From the NCBI GenBank assembly GCA_947488235.1, contig CANLAQ010000024.1:1-41715 (forward strand): a stretch of DNA of 41,715 nt, given 5' to 3'. A model generated the notes under the pieces. That model was not told where the DNA came from, searched no databases, and was given only the letters and a program-made list of their open reading frames with translations. The stretch is from Flavobacteriales bacterium. GTDB lineage: Bacteria > Bacteroidota > Bacteroidia > Flavobacteriales_D > Crocinitomicaceae. This document shows, one piece after another, positions 26,190 to 35,988 of the stretch (positions are counted from its first letter, which is position 1; every line of letters starts with the position of its first letter). A program made the translations under genes and the position numbers.

Positions 26190-26212
26190 TAACATTTCTA
26201 CCCATACAAAAC

Positions 26213-28969
26213 ATGAAAAAAATCAAATTGCTACTTCTTTTTATAACTTTCGTTATTCTGGGCGCGTCATCTAATATTTTTGCTCAAAAGATGCAATTAA
26301 ACGGAATCATATATGATACAAGTGGAAGCACTCCCATCAAGAATGCTAGTATTACTGCAGTAAGAATTAAAGATTCACTATTACTGAAATTCACCCACAG
26401 TAATGAAGATGGCACCTTTGAAATTGGCGGATTTGTATTGGATACTTTTTCTCTATTGATAGAACATCCTAGTTATGACACCAGAACCATTTACATTTTC
26501 GGAAATGCATCTAACGCAACGCTTGATTTAAAGGGTATTCGATTGGGATTCAAGACCAAAGAATTTGAAGAAGTTATGATTTATGCCAATAAGAATCCTA
26601 TATATTATAACGGAGATACTTTAGTTTATGTAGCCGATTCCTTTAAGGTTGCAGAGAATGCAGTTGTCGAAGATTTATTAAAAAAACTTCCCGGAATTAA
26701 AATTGATGATCAAGGAAAAATTACATCACAAGGAAGGGAAATTAGCCAAGTACTTGTAGATGGAGATGAGTTTTTTGGGACAGATCCAACCATTGCGACA
26801 AAAAACCTTGGGGCAAAAGGCATTGCATCTGTTCAAGTATATGAAAAGACAAATGAAAACGGAAAGATAGGAGAAGACGAGAAAATCCAAGTCATGGACT
26901 TAAAATTAAAAGACAGTGCAAAAAAAGGATATTTCGGCAAGATCTCAGGGGCTTCTGACCTTGGATTAATCAGTAAAAACGGCTTCTATGAGAGCGAATT
27001 GCTTTTTAATAAATTCAATAAAAAACAAAAAATATCAGTTTTTGCCTTAGGATCCAACACACCAAGGTCAAACTTTGGATGGGGAGACATGAGTAAATTC
27101 GGCTTAGAAAATGAAAGAGAAAACAGTGGGATGAGCATGTGGGATCAAAGTTCACAAAAAAATACGAGTGGTGTTCCACAAACATTAAAAGCTGGATTGT
27201 ATTATAGTGATCGATTCGGGAAAACAGGAAAAGTTGGATTGAATTATTCTTATTATGACAATAGACTTAAAGCAGCTCAAAGTAGTTTGTCTCAATATTT
27301 CTTGGCCGATTCAAGTTATTACACTAAAGATTCGTCCTACAATCAATCCATCAATCAATCGCATCGCATCAATGCTAACATAAGCAGTAACCTGGATTCA
27401 CTGACTTATTTTGAACTTAAACCTAGTGTTCAAATTGATGCAGCCAATACCAATAATTATAGTGTCGCTAAATACCTTGGTGAGGATCTGGTTCAAACTT
27501 TTGAAACTCAAATAAACAATACCAATATTTCGAAAGGAACCACTTTAAGAAATGAAGCAACACTTAGAAGAAGATTTAAAAAACCAGTTCGAGAAATTGA
27601 ATTAAAATATATAGTGAATACAGTTTCAAATAAAAGTGATGGAAACTTAGCTACTAATTCTTATTTCAGCAATGATACCCTTACCATTGATCAAAAGAAA
27701 ATAAACAATAATTCCACTTTCAATCATTATGGAATTCTATCGTACACAGAACCCATTTCAAAAAATTGGAAAGCACAAATTGAATACCTTTTTGAGCTTG
27801 GGGGATCAAAGCAAGACAAACAAACATTTAACCGAGGATTAGATGGTAACTATTCAGAAAGTGTATTTTATTTAACCAACCAATTTGACAATTCAAGGAT
27901 ACAGCATAAAGGAACGGCTATCCTTATTTATGAGGCGAGTGCGCATAGAATTTCGGGTGGATTAGGACTTAGATCTATCAATATTGATAACAAGAATTTA
28001 GTAACAGATACTACTATTCATCAATCCTTCACCAATCTACTTCCTCGATTTAGTTACCAATTCAAACCGAGCATGAGTAAAAGACTTGAATTTAATTACA
28101 CCACCAATTCAAGTCAACCCTCTATTACAGATTTACAACCTGTGCCCGACAATACCAATCCAAATAGAATCAAACAGGGAAATCCAAATTTAAAACCCAA
28201 CTATGTACACAATTTGCGTTTTAATTTTAACTCCTGGCAAGCCATGTCGGGAAGGTATATTTGGTCTGGAATGAATGCTAGTTTAACAAACAATGCCTTT
28301 GCGACATCAACAGATTACGATTCATTTGGCCGAACCACTTCACAAACCATCAATGTTGATGGAAATGTATTTGCAAATGTTTTCGCGGGATGTGGATATC
28401 CAGTTTTAAACAGAAAATTAGAATTTAATCCTAATATGAATGCCTCTTACAATCGATACACCAACTTGGTTAATAATCAAGCGAATGTTACCCAAAACAC
28501 GGCGGTAAGTGGTGGATTAGATGTAGAAATAAAATTAGATTCCTTAGAAATCACTTTCAGCCAATTCTATAGTTTTAACAGTCCGGTGAGTTCTTTATCT
28601 TCAGCTTCAAGCACTCCTTATTCTTCTCAGAAATACAGTGTTGACTTTAAATGGACTTTACCACAAAACTTCATTATAAAATGGGACGCTAGTTACTCGA
28701 TTAATTCTCAGCGTGCCAATGGGTACAATAAAAACTTATTTATTATTAATGCAGAAATCAGTCGCTCCTTTTCGTCGAATAGAAATATTATTTTGGCGCT
28801 TACTGCAAATGATATTTTAAATCAAAATATTAATGTTCAGCGACAATTAAATGGAAATGTCATCACTGATAATTTCACCAAAATTATTTCCAGATATTTC
28901 TTGATAAAGCTTACTTACAAATTCAATAATAATAAAACAAAAGAAGATGATTTCAATGGTTGGCATTAA
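26213..28969 (+). CDS. Outer-membrane beta-barrel protein, TonB-receptor-like
   Basis: The protein (918 residues from Met at 26213; the frame is open from 26186) has a signal peptide (KKIKLLLLFITFVILGASSNIFAQ), a carboxypeptidase-regulatory-like domain (residues about 28-105: QLNGIIYDTSGSTPIKNASI, DGTFEIGGF), a plug-like domain (VEDLLKKLPGIKIDDQGKI, VLVDGDEFFGTDPTIATKNL), and a long barrel of alternating strands to the C-terminus (outer-membrane barrel type 3, as in TonB-receptor relatives). I see no clear TonB box, so energy-coupled transport is not certain. I prefer 26213 because the signal peptide starts there; the ATG at 26186 would overlap the lipoprotein gene by four bases. Substrate unknown. 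Confidence 0.85.
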   Translation: MKKIKLLLLFITFVILGASSNIFAQKMQLNGIIYDTSGSTPIKNASITAVRIKDSLLLKFTHSNEDGTFEIGGFVLDTFSLLIEHPSYDTRTIYIFGNASNATLDLKGIRLGFKTKEFEEVMIYANKNPIYYNGDTLVYVADSFKVAENAVVEDLLKKLPGIKIDDQGKITSQGREISQVLVDGDEFFGTDPTIATKNLGAKGIASVQVYEKTNENGKIGEDEKIQVMDLKLKDSAKKGYFGKISGASDLGLISKNGFYESELLFNKFNKKQKISVFALGSNTPRSNFGWGDMSKFGLENERENSGMSMWDQSSQKNTSGVPQTLKAGLYYSDRFGKTGKVGLNYSYYDNRLKAAQSSLSQYFLADSSYYTKDSSYNQSINQSHRINANISSNLDSLTYFELKPSVQIDAANTNNYSVAKYLGEDLVQTFETQINNTNISKGTTLRNEATLRRRFKKPVREIELKYIVNTVSNKSDGNLATNSYFSNDTLTIDQKKINNNSTFNHYGILSYTEPISKNWKAQIEYLFELGGSKQDKQTFNRGLDGNYSESVFYLTNQFDNSRIQHKGTAILIYEASAHRISGGLGLRSINIDNKNLVTDTTIHQSFTNLLPRFSYQFKPSMSKRLEFNYTTNSSQPSITDLQPVPDNTNPNRIKQGNPNLKPNYVHNLRFNFNSWQAMSGRYIWSGMNASLTNNAFATSTDYDSFGRTTSQTINVDGNVFANVFAGCGYPVLNRKLEFNPNMNASYNRYTNLVNNQANVTQNTAVSGGLDVEIKLDSLEITFSQFYSFNSPVSSLSSASSTPYSSQKYSVDFKWTLPQNFIIKWDASYSINSQRANGYNKNLFIINAEISRSFSSNRNIILALTANDILNQNINVQRQLNGNVITDNFTKIISRYFLIKLTYKFNNNKTKEDDFNGWH

Positions 28970-29684
28970 GCGACTCCTATTTATTCTGCTCTTTATTTCG
29001 CAATCTATTTCTTGGGGTCAAACCTACTCCACTGGAAAGATTACCTATGAAAGGCGGACCAATTTAATGAAACGGTTCAATGATCCGCGGATGAAGAGAT
29101 TTGTCAACGAGGACAATAAAATAAAAACGGAAGAATTTATTTTGTACTTCAATGATACTATTTCTTATTTCAACCCAGTGCCCTCTAATGCGCCTGATGA
29201 AATGTCATGGATGACTACGAAAAATCAATATTATCAGTTTGTCAAGAGGGAAAAACAATTGTCTATTTTATCATTATTCGGTCAAAATATTTACATCGGC
29301 GATTCTTTAGCAGAAAGAAAATGGCAAATTACGGATAGCAAAAGAGATATAAGTGGTTACAATTGTAGAAAAGCAATCTATCAAAAAAATGATTCTACTA
29401 GAATCTATGCATGGTATACCAGTGCCCTTATTCCTTCTGTTGGTCCGGAAGGGTTTGGTGGACTACCAGGCGTCATTCTTGGAATTGCTACCGAAGATGG
29501 GGGTGTTATTTATTTTGCCAAAAAAGTAGAAATGTTAAGCGAATTAGATCCAGCGCAAATCACGCCCTCTTATGGTAAAAACAAAGTGTACAGCATGCTT
29601 GAATTTAAGACTAAGATTGAAAAAGAATATGCCAATACCCCTTGGGGAAAAAGAGTTTTTGAAGATTTATTTAGGTGGTTGTAA
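28947..29684 (+). CDS. GLPGLI family protein
   Basis: The 245-residue protein has a signal peptide (cleavage near SWGQ, residue 24) and the family signature GFGGLPGVILGI (GLPGVI at 172-177, Val in place of Leu). Other family features are ISGYNCRKAIYQKNDSTRIYAWYTSALIPSVGP and an initial YERRTNL strand. The family is confined to Bacteroidota, has no proven function, and is often found beside a TonB-receptor-like barrel, as here. The frame opens at 28947, overlapping the barrel gene by 23 bases; Met4 at 28956 is another possible start. Confidence 0.88.
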   Translation: MISMVGIKRLLFILLFISQSISWGQTYSTGKITYERRTNLMKRFNDPRMKRFVNEDNKIKTEEFILYFNDTISYFNPVPSNAPDEMSWMTTKNQYYQFVKREKQLSILSLFGQNIYIGDSLAERKWQITDSKRDISGYNCRKAIYQKNDSTRIYAWYTSALIPSVGPEGFGGLPGVILGIATEDGGVIYFAKKVEMLSELDPAQITPSYGKNKVYSMLEFKTKIEKEYANTPWGKRVFEDLFRWL

Positions 29685-29703
29685 CTACAATTAAACGAAA
29701 AAA

Positions 29704-30570
29704 ATGAAAGGAATAATTCTAGCCGGAGGATCAGGAACACGCTTACACCCACTGACACTTGCAGTGAGTAAACAGCTGATGCCTATCTATGATAAGCCAA
29801 TGATCTATTACCCACTATCCATACTTATGAGTGCTGGAATTCGAGAAATTCTAATCATTTCCACTCCACATGATCTTCCTCAATTTGAGAAATTATTAGG
29901 CGATGGAAGTGTCTTAGGATGCTCATTTTCTTATGCAGTTCAAGAAGTTCCGAACGGACTAGCGCAAGCATTTGTAATAGGTGCTGATTTTATTGGAAAA
30001 GACAAAGTAGCATTAGTACTTGGTGATAATATTTTTTATGGTGTTGGTATGGACGCCTTACTTAAGGAAAACAACAATCCTACAGGTGGCGTCGTATATG
30101 CCTACCATGTAAGTGATCCGGAAAGATATGGTGTAGTGTCTTTTGATGAAGAAATGAAAGCAATATCAATAGAAGAAAAACCTAAGAATCCAAAATCAAA
30201 TTATGCAGTTCCAGGATTGTACTTTTATGATAACTCAGTGATTGAGATCGCTAAAAATTTAGCGCCTTCAGCAAGGGGAGAATATGAAATAACAGATATA
30301 AATGCTGCGTATCTAAAAATGGGGAAATTAAAAGTAGCCGTACTAGATAGAGGCACTGCTTGGTTAGACACGGGAACCTTTGCTTCATTAATGCAAGCAG
30401 GACAATTTGTTCAAGTGATTGAGGAAAGACAAGGATTAAAAATTGGATGCATTGAAGAAGTAGCTTATCGAAATGGATTCATAACTAAGGAACAACTAAA
30501 AACTATTGCGGAACCCCTAATAAAAAGTGGTTATGGGAACTATTTATTGAATCTGATTAAACGAAAATGA
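29704..30570 (+). CDS. rmlA: Glucose-1-phosphate thymidylyltransferase
   Basis: RmlA makes dTDP-glucose from dTTP and glucose-1-phosphate, the first step to dTDP-rhamnose and other deoxysugars for O-antigen or exopolysaccharide. The 288-residue protein begins [18 protein letters not shown] (nucleotide-binding signature), followed by [35 protein letters not shown] and the C-terminal [10 protein letters not shown]. Length is exactly that of the family. The other rml genes are not in the window. It overlaps the prenyl synthase gene by four bases. Confidence 0.97.
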   Translation: MKGIILAGGSGTRLHPLTLAVSKQLMPIYDKPMIYYPLSILMSAGIREILIISTPHDLPQFEKLLGDGSVLGCSFSYAVQEVPNGLAQAFVIGADFIGKDKVALVLGDNIFYGVGMDALLKENNNPTGGVVYAYHVSDPERYGVVSFDEEMKAISIEEKPKNPKSNYAVPGLYFYDNSVIEIAKNLAPSARGEYEITDINAAYLKMGKLKVAVLDRGTAWLDTGTFASLMQAGQFVQVIEERQGLKIGCIEEVAYRNGFITKEQLKTIAEPLIKSGYGNYLLNLIKRK

Positions 30571-31532
30571 AATTTTTAAAAGAACACACCCTATACATTG
30601 AAAGTGAATTGGAGCGTTTCCAATTACCTGAAAACCCAGGTAACTTATACAACCCACTCCGCTATTTCTTAAATATTGGTGGAAAAAGAATTAGGCCAGT
30701 TTTGACCCTTATGGCGGCTGAATTATTTGGGAATAATCCTGATAAAGTGAAAGACGCAGCATTGTCGATTGAACTATTCCATAATTTCACCTTACTGCAT
30801 GATGACATCATGGATCAAGCACCGTTGAGAAGAGGGAAAGAAACCGTTCATGAAAAATACGATACTAATATTGCGATACTTGCAGGCGATGTAATGTTCG
30901 TTAAAGCAATTCAAGCCCTTGCCAAACAAGATGCAGAACACCTACCCCAACTGCTTCAACTTTTCAATCAAACTGCTATTGAAGTATGTGAAGGGCAACA
31001 ATATGATATGGATTTTGAATCCAAAGATAATGTTGGGACAGAGGCCTATTTGGAGATGATTCGACTAAAGACTTCCGTATTATTAGGCTGCGCTTTGCAA
31101 TTTGGTGGCATCTGTAGTGGGACAAATGAAAAAAATCAAAAACTACTCTACGACTTTGGAATAAATTTAGGAATGGCATTTCAAATTCAAGATGATATAT
31201 TAGATTTATTTGGAGATCCAGAATTGGTTGGTAAGCAAGTTGGAGGAGATATCTTAGCACAGAAGAAAACCATCTTATCTATACTCGCTCAAGAAAAAGG
31301 GGTGAAGGATAAAAGCGATGCTTTTGAGAAAATTAAATTAATTCAGGACCCTAAAGAAAAAATTAAACAAGCACAAGACCTCTTCATTAGTTGGGATATA
31401 TTAAATCAATGCAGCGCATTACAAGAAGATTATTTACAAAAAGCAATTGCAAATTTAGAATCAATTGAAACTTTAGGAAATAAGGATAATTTCATCGAAC
31501 TATCAAATTATCTTTTCCATAGAACACATTAA
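30567..31532 (+). CDS. Polyprenyl diphosphate synthase
   Basis: The 321-residue protein is a trans-isoprenyl diphosphate synthase that condenses isopentenyl diphosphate with an allylic partner. The first aspartate-rich motif is DDIMD at 79-83 in [20 protein letters not shown], the second is DDILD in [16 protein letters not shown], with [11 protein letters not shown] near 38. The residues before the first motif ([11 protein letters not shown]) include large side chains, which fit a farnesyl or geranylgeranyl product length, but chain length cannot be fixed from sequence. Products could serve menaquinone or carotenoid synthesis. It is coupled to rmlA by a four-base overlap. Confidence 0.92.
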   Translation: MKFLKEHTLYIESELERFQLPENPGNLYNPLRYFLNIGGKRIRPVLTLMAAELFGNNPDKVKDAALSIELFHNFTLLHDDIMDQAPLRRGKETVHEKYDTNIAILAGDVMFVKAIQALAKQDAEHLPQLLQLFNQTAIEVCEGQQYDMDFESKDNVGTEAYLEMIRLKTSVLLGCALQFGGICSGTNEKNQKLLYDFGINLGMAFQIQDDILDLFGDPELVGKQVGGDILAQKKTILSILAQEKGVKDKSDAFEKIKLIQDPKEKIKQAQDLFISWDILNQCSALQEDYLQKAIANLESIETLGNKDNFIELSNYLFHRTH

Positions 31533-31543
31533 GTATTAAATTT

Positions 31544-31574
31544 TTGTTATTTGAATATGTTTATATTATCTTCG
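31544..31574 (+). promoter_or_regulatory. Probable promoter of the first T9SS paralogue
   Basis: TATCTTCG (31567-31574) matches TAnnTTTG with one difference, and a TTG within TTTTTG (31544-31546) lies 20 bases upstream. The leader would be about 20 bases. Confidence 0.45.
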
Positions 31575-31600
31575 CTTTGAAAATCAATTAAACTATTATT

Positions 31601-33385
31601 ATGAAAAAAATGTACGCTTGTTTATTCGGTATTCTTGCAACTGGATTAGTTTTTGGTCAAAAAACGACTACTAGCCCAATGAACGGTAAGAAATACCAAC
31701 TTTTAGATGAAAAATCTAAAAAAGAAATCATTACAGAATCAAAAGGAATTACCATTTGGTCGAATGATTTTTCTACTCCATCGGATTGGACAACTTCTAA
31801 TGATCCTAACGGTACTCCAGCCCACACAAGTGGAGATTGGGCAATTACAACCAACTTAACTGCAATCCCGGTTGCTGCATTAACTCCAGCTGCATTTACT
31901 TCAGCTGCAAATGGTTATGCCTTAATCAATTCAGATGCTGCGGGTGGAACTGCATTTCAAAATGCAAAGATTGTAACTACCGCAAGTATCGACTTGTCAA
32001 CACAACCTTTAGTTGTTATTAACTTCCAACAATCACACAGAAGATATGCTGAGTCTACTTATGTAGTTTATAGTATTGATGGTGGAACTACTTGGAATGA
32101 AATTGAAGTAAATGCTGGAATGACAGTAAATACGAATACTACCAATCCTGCTACCGTTCAGGTAAACTTGTCCGCACAAATCGGTGGACAGGCTAATGTT
32201 AAAATTGGATTCAAATACACTGGTAATTGGGACTGGTTTTGGGCAGTTGATAATGTGAAATTAATGACGCCAGATGATTATGATTTAGGTATTGCTGGTG
32301 CATACTGGGGATCAACAGGTTTCTGGGGAGCAAGACTTCCTTACTACCAAATTCCAAGTGCTCAAGTTACTGCTATTGACTTCTCAGGTGTTATTGCTAA
32401 CCTTGGTGCTTTAAGTCAAGACGCTACTTTTGGAGCAACTGTTGGTACTTATGTTGGATCTTCTGCAGCTACAACTATCGTTGCTGGTGCATCTGATACT
32501 TTAAATTGTACTGCTGCATTTACTCCTGCTGCAACCATTGCTAGCTATACAGTTAATTTGGGTGTTACTTCTCCAGCAGTTGATGCTGTACCTGCTAACA
32601 ACACTATTGCAAATGCTGCAACGATTGCTGTAAATCAAAAAATTTACGCGCGTGACAATGGTACCATCGGTGGTGGATCTTACAACCAAGGAATGGGATT
32701 TGAAGTAGGTAACATTTTTGATATGTTTGCCACTGCAAATATCACAGCGATTGATGTTACTGTTGCTGCTACAGCTGTTGCAGGAGCGCAAGTATATGCT
32801 AAATTGTATTCTATTGATCCAACTACTGGTGATTTTGTATTTGTTGATGAATCAAATGCTTTTACTTTAACTGCTGCTAATTTAGGAACAAACATTACTT
32901 TCCCATTATTAGGAGGAGCAGCTACATTAAATGCAGGTGAGTCTTATTTAGTAGTTGCTGGTTCAAACGGTGATGGTGGTTTATCAAATGATTTAGTAGT
33001 TGGAACTGCGGGTGTATCTGAAGCTCAAACTTCTTATTACTTAGACCTAACAGATAATACTTGGTACTATACTACTTCTACACCAATGGTAAGAATGAAT
33101 TTCTCTGCTGCTGGAATCAATGAAAACAACGCGAACTTTGGATTGAATGTTTATCCAAATCCTGCTGCTAATGAAACTAATGTAACAATCACTGCAGAAA
33201 ATGCTTCTGTTGCTGTTGTGTTAACAGATGTTTCAGGTAAAGTTGTTTATTCTAATAACTTAGGTACAGTAAACGGTACGAAGAATTTAAATATTAATAC
33301 AGCAAATTTCGCAAATGGAATTTACATGGTTAATGTTACTTCTAACGGAACTTTAACTACTCAAAAATTAGTGGTAAGAAACTAA
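31601..33385 (+). CDS. Secreted protein with T9SS type A sorting domain, paralogue 1
   Basis: The 594-residue protein has a signal peptide (MKKMYACLFGILATGLVFGQ), a beta-sandwich region (residues about 48-220) that begins ITIWSNDFSTPSDW and ends NWDWFWAVDNVKL, similar to MAM/concanavalin-like cargo modules, an unfamiliar central region (about 225-505), and a C-terminal sorting domain (about 515-594) with GLNVYPNPAANETNV and the end TTQKLVVRN. T9SS cargo is carried through the outer membrane and either anchored or released. No catalytic motif was seen. It is rich in Ala/Thr/Gly and uses many GCT, GGT and ACT codons, which hints at high expression. A paralogue follows at 33501. Confidence 0.9.
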   Translation: MKKMYACLFGILATGLVFGQKTTTSPMNGKKYQLLDEKSKKEIITESKGITIWSNDFSTPSDWTTSNDPNGTPAHTSGDWAITTNLTAIPVAALTPAAFTSAANGYALINSDAAGGTAFQNAKIVTTASIDLSTQPLVVINFQQSHRRYAESTYVVYSIDGGTTWNEIEVNAGMTVNTNTTNPATVQVNLSAQIGGQANVKIGFKYTGNWDWFWAVDNVKLMTPDDYDLGIAGAYWGSTGFWGARLPYYQIPSAQVTAIDFSGVIANLGALSQDATFGATVGTYVGSSAATTIVAGASDTLNCTAAFTPAATIASYTVNLGVTSPAVDAVPANNTIANAATIAVNQKIYARDNGTIGGGSYNQGMGFEVGNIFDMFATANITAIDVTVAATAVAGAQVYAKLYSIDPTTGDFVFVDESNAFTLTAANLGTNITFPLLGGAATLNAGESYLVVAGSNGDGGLSNDLVVGTAGVSEAQTSYYLDLTDNTWYYTTSTPMVRMNFSAAGINENNANFGLNVYPNPAANETNVTITAENASVAVVLTDVSGKVVYSNNLGTVNGTKNLNINTANFANGIYMVNVTSNGTLTTQKLVVRN

Positions 33386-33400
33386 TCTTCCATCACTATT

Positions 33401-33428
33401 AAAAAGGACCTTCGGGTCCTTTTTTTTT
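33401..33428 (+). terminator. Terminator between the T9SS paralogues
   Basis: AAAAAGGACC and GGTCCTTTTT enclose a TTCG tetraloop, followed by more T up to 33428. It begins 16 bases after the stop codon. The second paralogue therefore probably has its own promoter, although I found no clear TAnnTTTG box in the 72 bases before it. Confidence 0.9.
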
Positions 33429-33500
33429 GCCAAATTTTTCAAAACACTCTTTTACAAAAAGAAATATTTGTATATTACAAGCTAATAAACTAAAATAATT

Positions 33501-35261
33501 ATGAAAAATACTTACCTATTAGCCTTTTTAATCTTAAGTAGCTGTTACTCTTTCGCACAAAAAAAGATGACTGATATTGCTGCTCAGAAAAAAAACATTG
33601 TTGTATCCAACTCGGTTACTTCTAGCAAACAAGAAAACTCCAAAGGAATTACCATTTGGCAGAATGATTTTTCAAATTCTAATGATTGGGCATACGACAA
33701 TACCTCTTCCCCATATTTAGATTGGACTATCACAACAGCGGCAGACACTATCCCGGTGCCGGCTTTAAGCCCTGCATTGTTTACCTCTGTTGGAAATGGA
33801 TTTGCTTTTATAAATTCAGATGCTCAAGGTCAAAATGGTGCTCAAAACTCCAACATGACCTATACAGGTACAATCAATTGTACAGGATATGCGAATGTAA
33901 GTCTGGTATTTGAACAACAATACAGAACTTATTTAGATACTCGAATCATGAGAATTAGTAATGATGGTGGATTGACATGGACTGATTTCATCGTAACAGA
34001 CGGGACAGAACCAACTGCACAGAACTCTAATAATCCCGATGTTTTTTCCATTAACATTTCATCCGTTGCAGGAAATCAAGCTAATGTTAAAGTACAAATC
34101 AACTACCAAGGAAATTGGGGTTGGTATTGGGCGGTTGATGATATTAAAATTGTTGAAACAGACAATTACGATTTAAAACTACAAACAACTGCTTGGGGAA
34201 CTGATGGAGCATTTGGTGCTAGACTGCCTTATTACCAAGTTCCAATTGCACAAATTGCTCCGATTAATTTTGGAGGTGTAGCTAAAAACATTGGTGTTCA
34301 AGACATCAGTGACGCGACCTTTGGTGCAGTGATCAATGGCGTTTATACAGGAACATCTGCACCTACATTCATCGCTGCTTCTAGTTTAGATACTTTATGG
34401 TGTGCTTCAACATTTACTCCTCCTGCAGCAAGTGCAATTCATGCTGTAGAATTAGGTGTGATGTCAAGTCAAACAGAACCAGACATGACCAATAATACTA
34501 TGCCCAACATTAATATTGATGTAAATAATAATATTTATGCAAGAGACAAGGGAACTATATTAGGTGGTATTGGAAATGCAGGAGAAGGATATGAAGTAGG
34601 AAATATGTTTGACATATTTTCACAAGCAACTCTAAAAGGAATTGATGCCTATATTCATCCTACAGCAGCAGTTGGAGGAGAAATATTTGTGAAATTGTAT
34701 TACAATAATGTTGTCACAGGCGTATTTGATTTTTTAGATGAATCTTTACCTTATATTATCACTACGGCTGATTTAGGTCAAAAAATTACTTTAACATTAC
34801 AAATTCCACAGACTTTAGTGGCGAATGAATCTTATTTGGCAATGGTAGGTTCATATGGTGATGGAGGTGTGAGTAATGATTTAATTACAGCAACATCTGG
34901 ATCTTCTGCACCACAAACTGCTTTTTATTATGATTACACAGACCAAACTTGGTACTACACCTCTTCATCACCAATGGTGCGTATGAATTTTGATCCTTAC
35001 TTAGGATTAAATGAAAATACTACTGAATCCGAATTTAGTATTTATCCAAATCCAAGCAACAATCTTGTCAACATTCAATTTAAAAATGAAAATGACGGCA
35101 TGATCTACATCAAGAATATTGCAGGACAAGTGGTGAAAACATTGAAAGTTAATGGTTTGAATACCCATATTTCAACCCAAGACTTAAGCGCTGGAACTTA
35201 TTTGATCACTTGGATAAGCAAGGGTAAAACAAGCACAAGCAAGTTAGTGATCCAACATTAA
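33501..35261 (+). CDS. Secreted protein with T9SS type A sorting domain, paralogue 2
   Basis: The 586-residue protein has the layout of its neighbour: a signal peptide (MKNTYLLAFLILSSCYSFAQ), ITIWQNDFSNSNDW and NWGWYWAVDDIKI in the first module, and in the centre GARLPYYQVP, IYARDKGT, GYEVGNMFDIF and SYGDGGVSNDL, each with a close match in paralogue 1. The C-terminal sorting domain starts near FSIYPNPSNNLVNI and ends KLVIQH. The sequences are related over the full length but clearly diverged, so the duplication is not recent. Function unknown; a surface adhesin or matrix protein is possible. Confidence 0.9.
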   Translation: MKNTYLLAFLILSSCYSFAQKKMTDIAAQKKNIVVSNSVTSSKQENSKGITIWQNDFSNSNDWAYDNTSSPYLDWTITTAADTIPVPALSPALFTSVGNGFAFINSDAQGQNGAQNSNMTYTGTINCTGYANVSLVFEQQYRTYLDTRIMRISNDGGLTWTDFIVTDGTEPTAQNSNNPDVFSINISSVAGNQANVKVQINYQGNWGWYWAVDDIKIVETDNYDLKLQTTAWGTDGAFGARLPYYQVPIAQIAPINFGGVAKNIGVQDISDATFGAVINGVYTGTSAPTFIAASSLDTLWCASTFTPPAASAIHAVELGVMSSQTEPDMTNNTMPNINIDVNNNIYARDKGTILGGIGNAGEGYEVGNMFDIFSQATLKGIDAYIHPTAAVGGEIFVKLYYNNVVTGVFDFLDESLPYIITTADLGQKITLTLQIPQTLVANESYLAMVGSYGDGGVSNDLITATSGSSAPQTAFYYDYTDQTWYYTSSSPMVRMNFDPYLGLNENTTESEFSIYPNPSNNLVNIQFKNENDGMIYIKNIAGQVVKTLKVNGLNTHISTQDLSAGTYLITWISKGKTSTSKLVIQH

Positions 35262-35281
35262 AAAATAGAACTATCATTTAT

Positions 35282-35309
35282 AAACCCTGGAGGAAACTCC
35301 GGGGTTTTT
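35282..35309 (+). terminator. Terminator of the second T9SS paralogue
   Basis: AAACCCTGGAG and CTCCGGGGTTT pair over 11 positions (one G-U) around a GAAA tetraloop, followed by T. It touches the stop codon of the convergent mtnC gene at 35308. On the minus strand the tail is poor, so it acts mainly on plus-strand transcripts. Confidence 0.8.
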
Positions 35310-35988
35310 ATATTTGAGAGAAATCGTTTACAGCATGATGCCAGGTTGCAAAATTTCCAGGGCGAACCAATTGAATAGTATCACAACCTGCAGTTGAAGC
35401 TGCCACCAACTCTTCTTGAATATCAGACAGAAAGAGTAGCTCTTGAGGTTCACACCCTAACTTTTCAGCAATTAAAGAATAGGTGCCTGCATCTCTTTTT
35501 GAACCCGAGGTGGTATCAAAATATGCAGAGAAAAAAGAAGATAAATCACCTTGATTAGCATATTTAAATAACAATTTTTGAGCTGCAACGGAACCTGAAG
35601 AAAAAACTGCCAATTGAATTCCCGCAGTAAACCATTTGGATAAAGCCAAGGGAACATCATCATACACATGAGCTTTTATGGCACCAGACTCATAGGCATT
35701 TTTCCATAAGATCCCTTGCAAAGTTTTCAATGGCGTGACCTTACGATCATCCAAGCTCCAGCATAGGATAAGATCTAGAAGTGCTGCATCATCAAGTCCG
35801 GAAATACCTGTCTCTTGTTCATGTAATAATCGAGCGTCTCGGAAAGCATTTGTAACTTCAGAAGATGTAATAGATAAAAGATCCGCTACATGCTCCCTAA
35901 AATAGGGAAACAAAACATCATATACAAAAGAAACAGAAGTAGTAGTTCCTTCAATATCGGTCAGAATATATTTTATATTAGGCTTCAC
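35308..35988 (-). CDS. mtnC: Acireductone synthase (enolase-phosphatase E1)
   Basis: MtnC enolises and dephosphorylates 2,3-diketo-5-methylthiopentyl-1-phosphate to acireductone in methionine salvage. The 226-residue protein is a HAD hydrolase with the family form of motif I, ILTDIEGTTTSVSFV (Asp11, Glu13), motif II AVFSSGSVAAQKLLF, and motif III around GSKRDAGTYSLIAEKLG to LLFLSDIQEELVAA. The start is GTG at 35988, overlapping mtnD by 11 bases. Last gene of mtnB-mtnD-mtnC. Confidence 0.95.
   Translation of the reverse strand: MKPNIKYILTDIEGTTTSVSFVYDVLFPYFREHVADLLSITSSEVTNAFRDARLLHEQETGISGLDDAALLDLILCWSLDDRKVTPLKTLQGILWKNAYESGAIKAHVYDDVPLALSKWFTAGIQLAVFSSGSVAAQKLLFKYANQGDLSSFFSAYFDTTSGSKRDAGTYSLIAEKLGCEPQELLFLSDIQEELVAASTAGCDTIQLVRPGNFATWHHAVNDFSQI

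Noticed and set aside
32501..32791. Minus-strand Cys/Ser/Asn-rich ORF of 96 codons within the first T9SS paralogue
   Set aside because: The odd composition is the reverse reading of Ala/Thr-rich codons (GCT, GCA, ACT) in the real gene.
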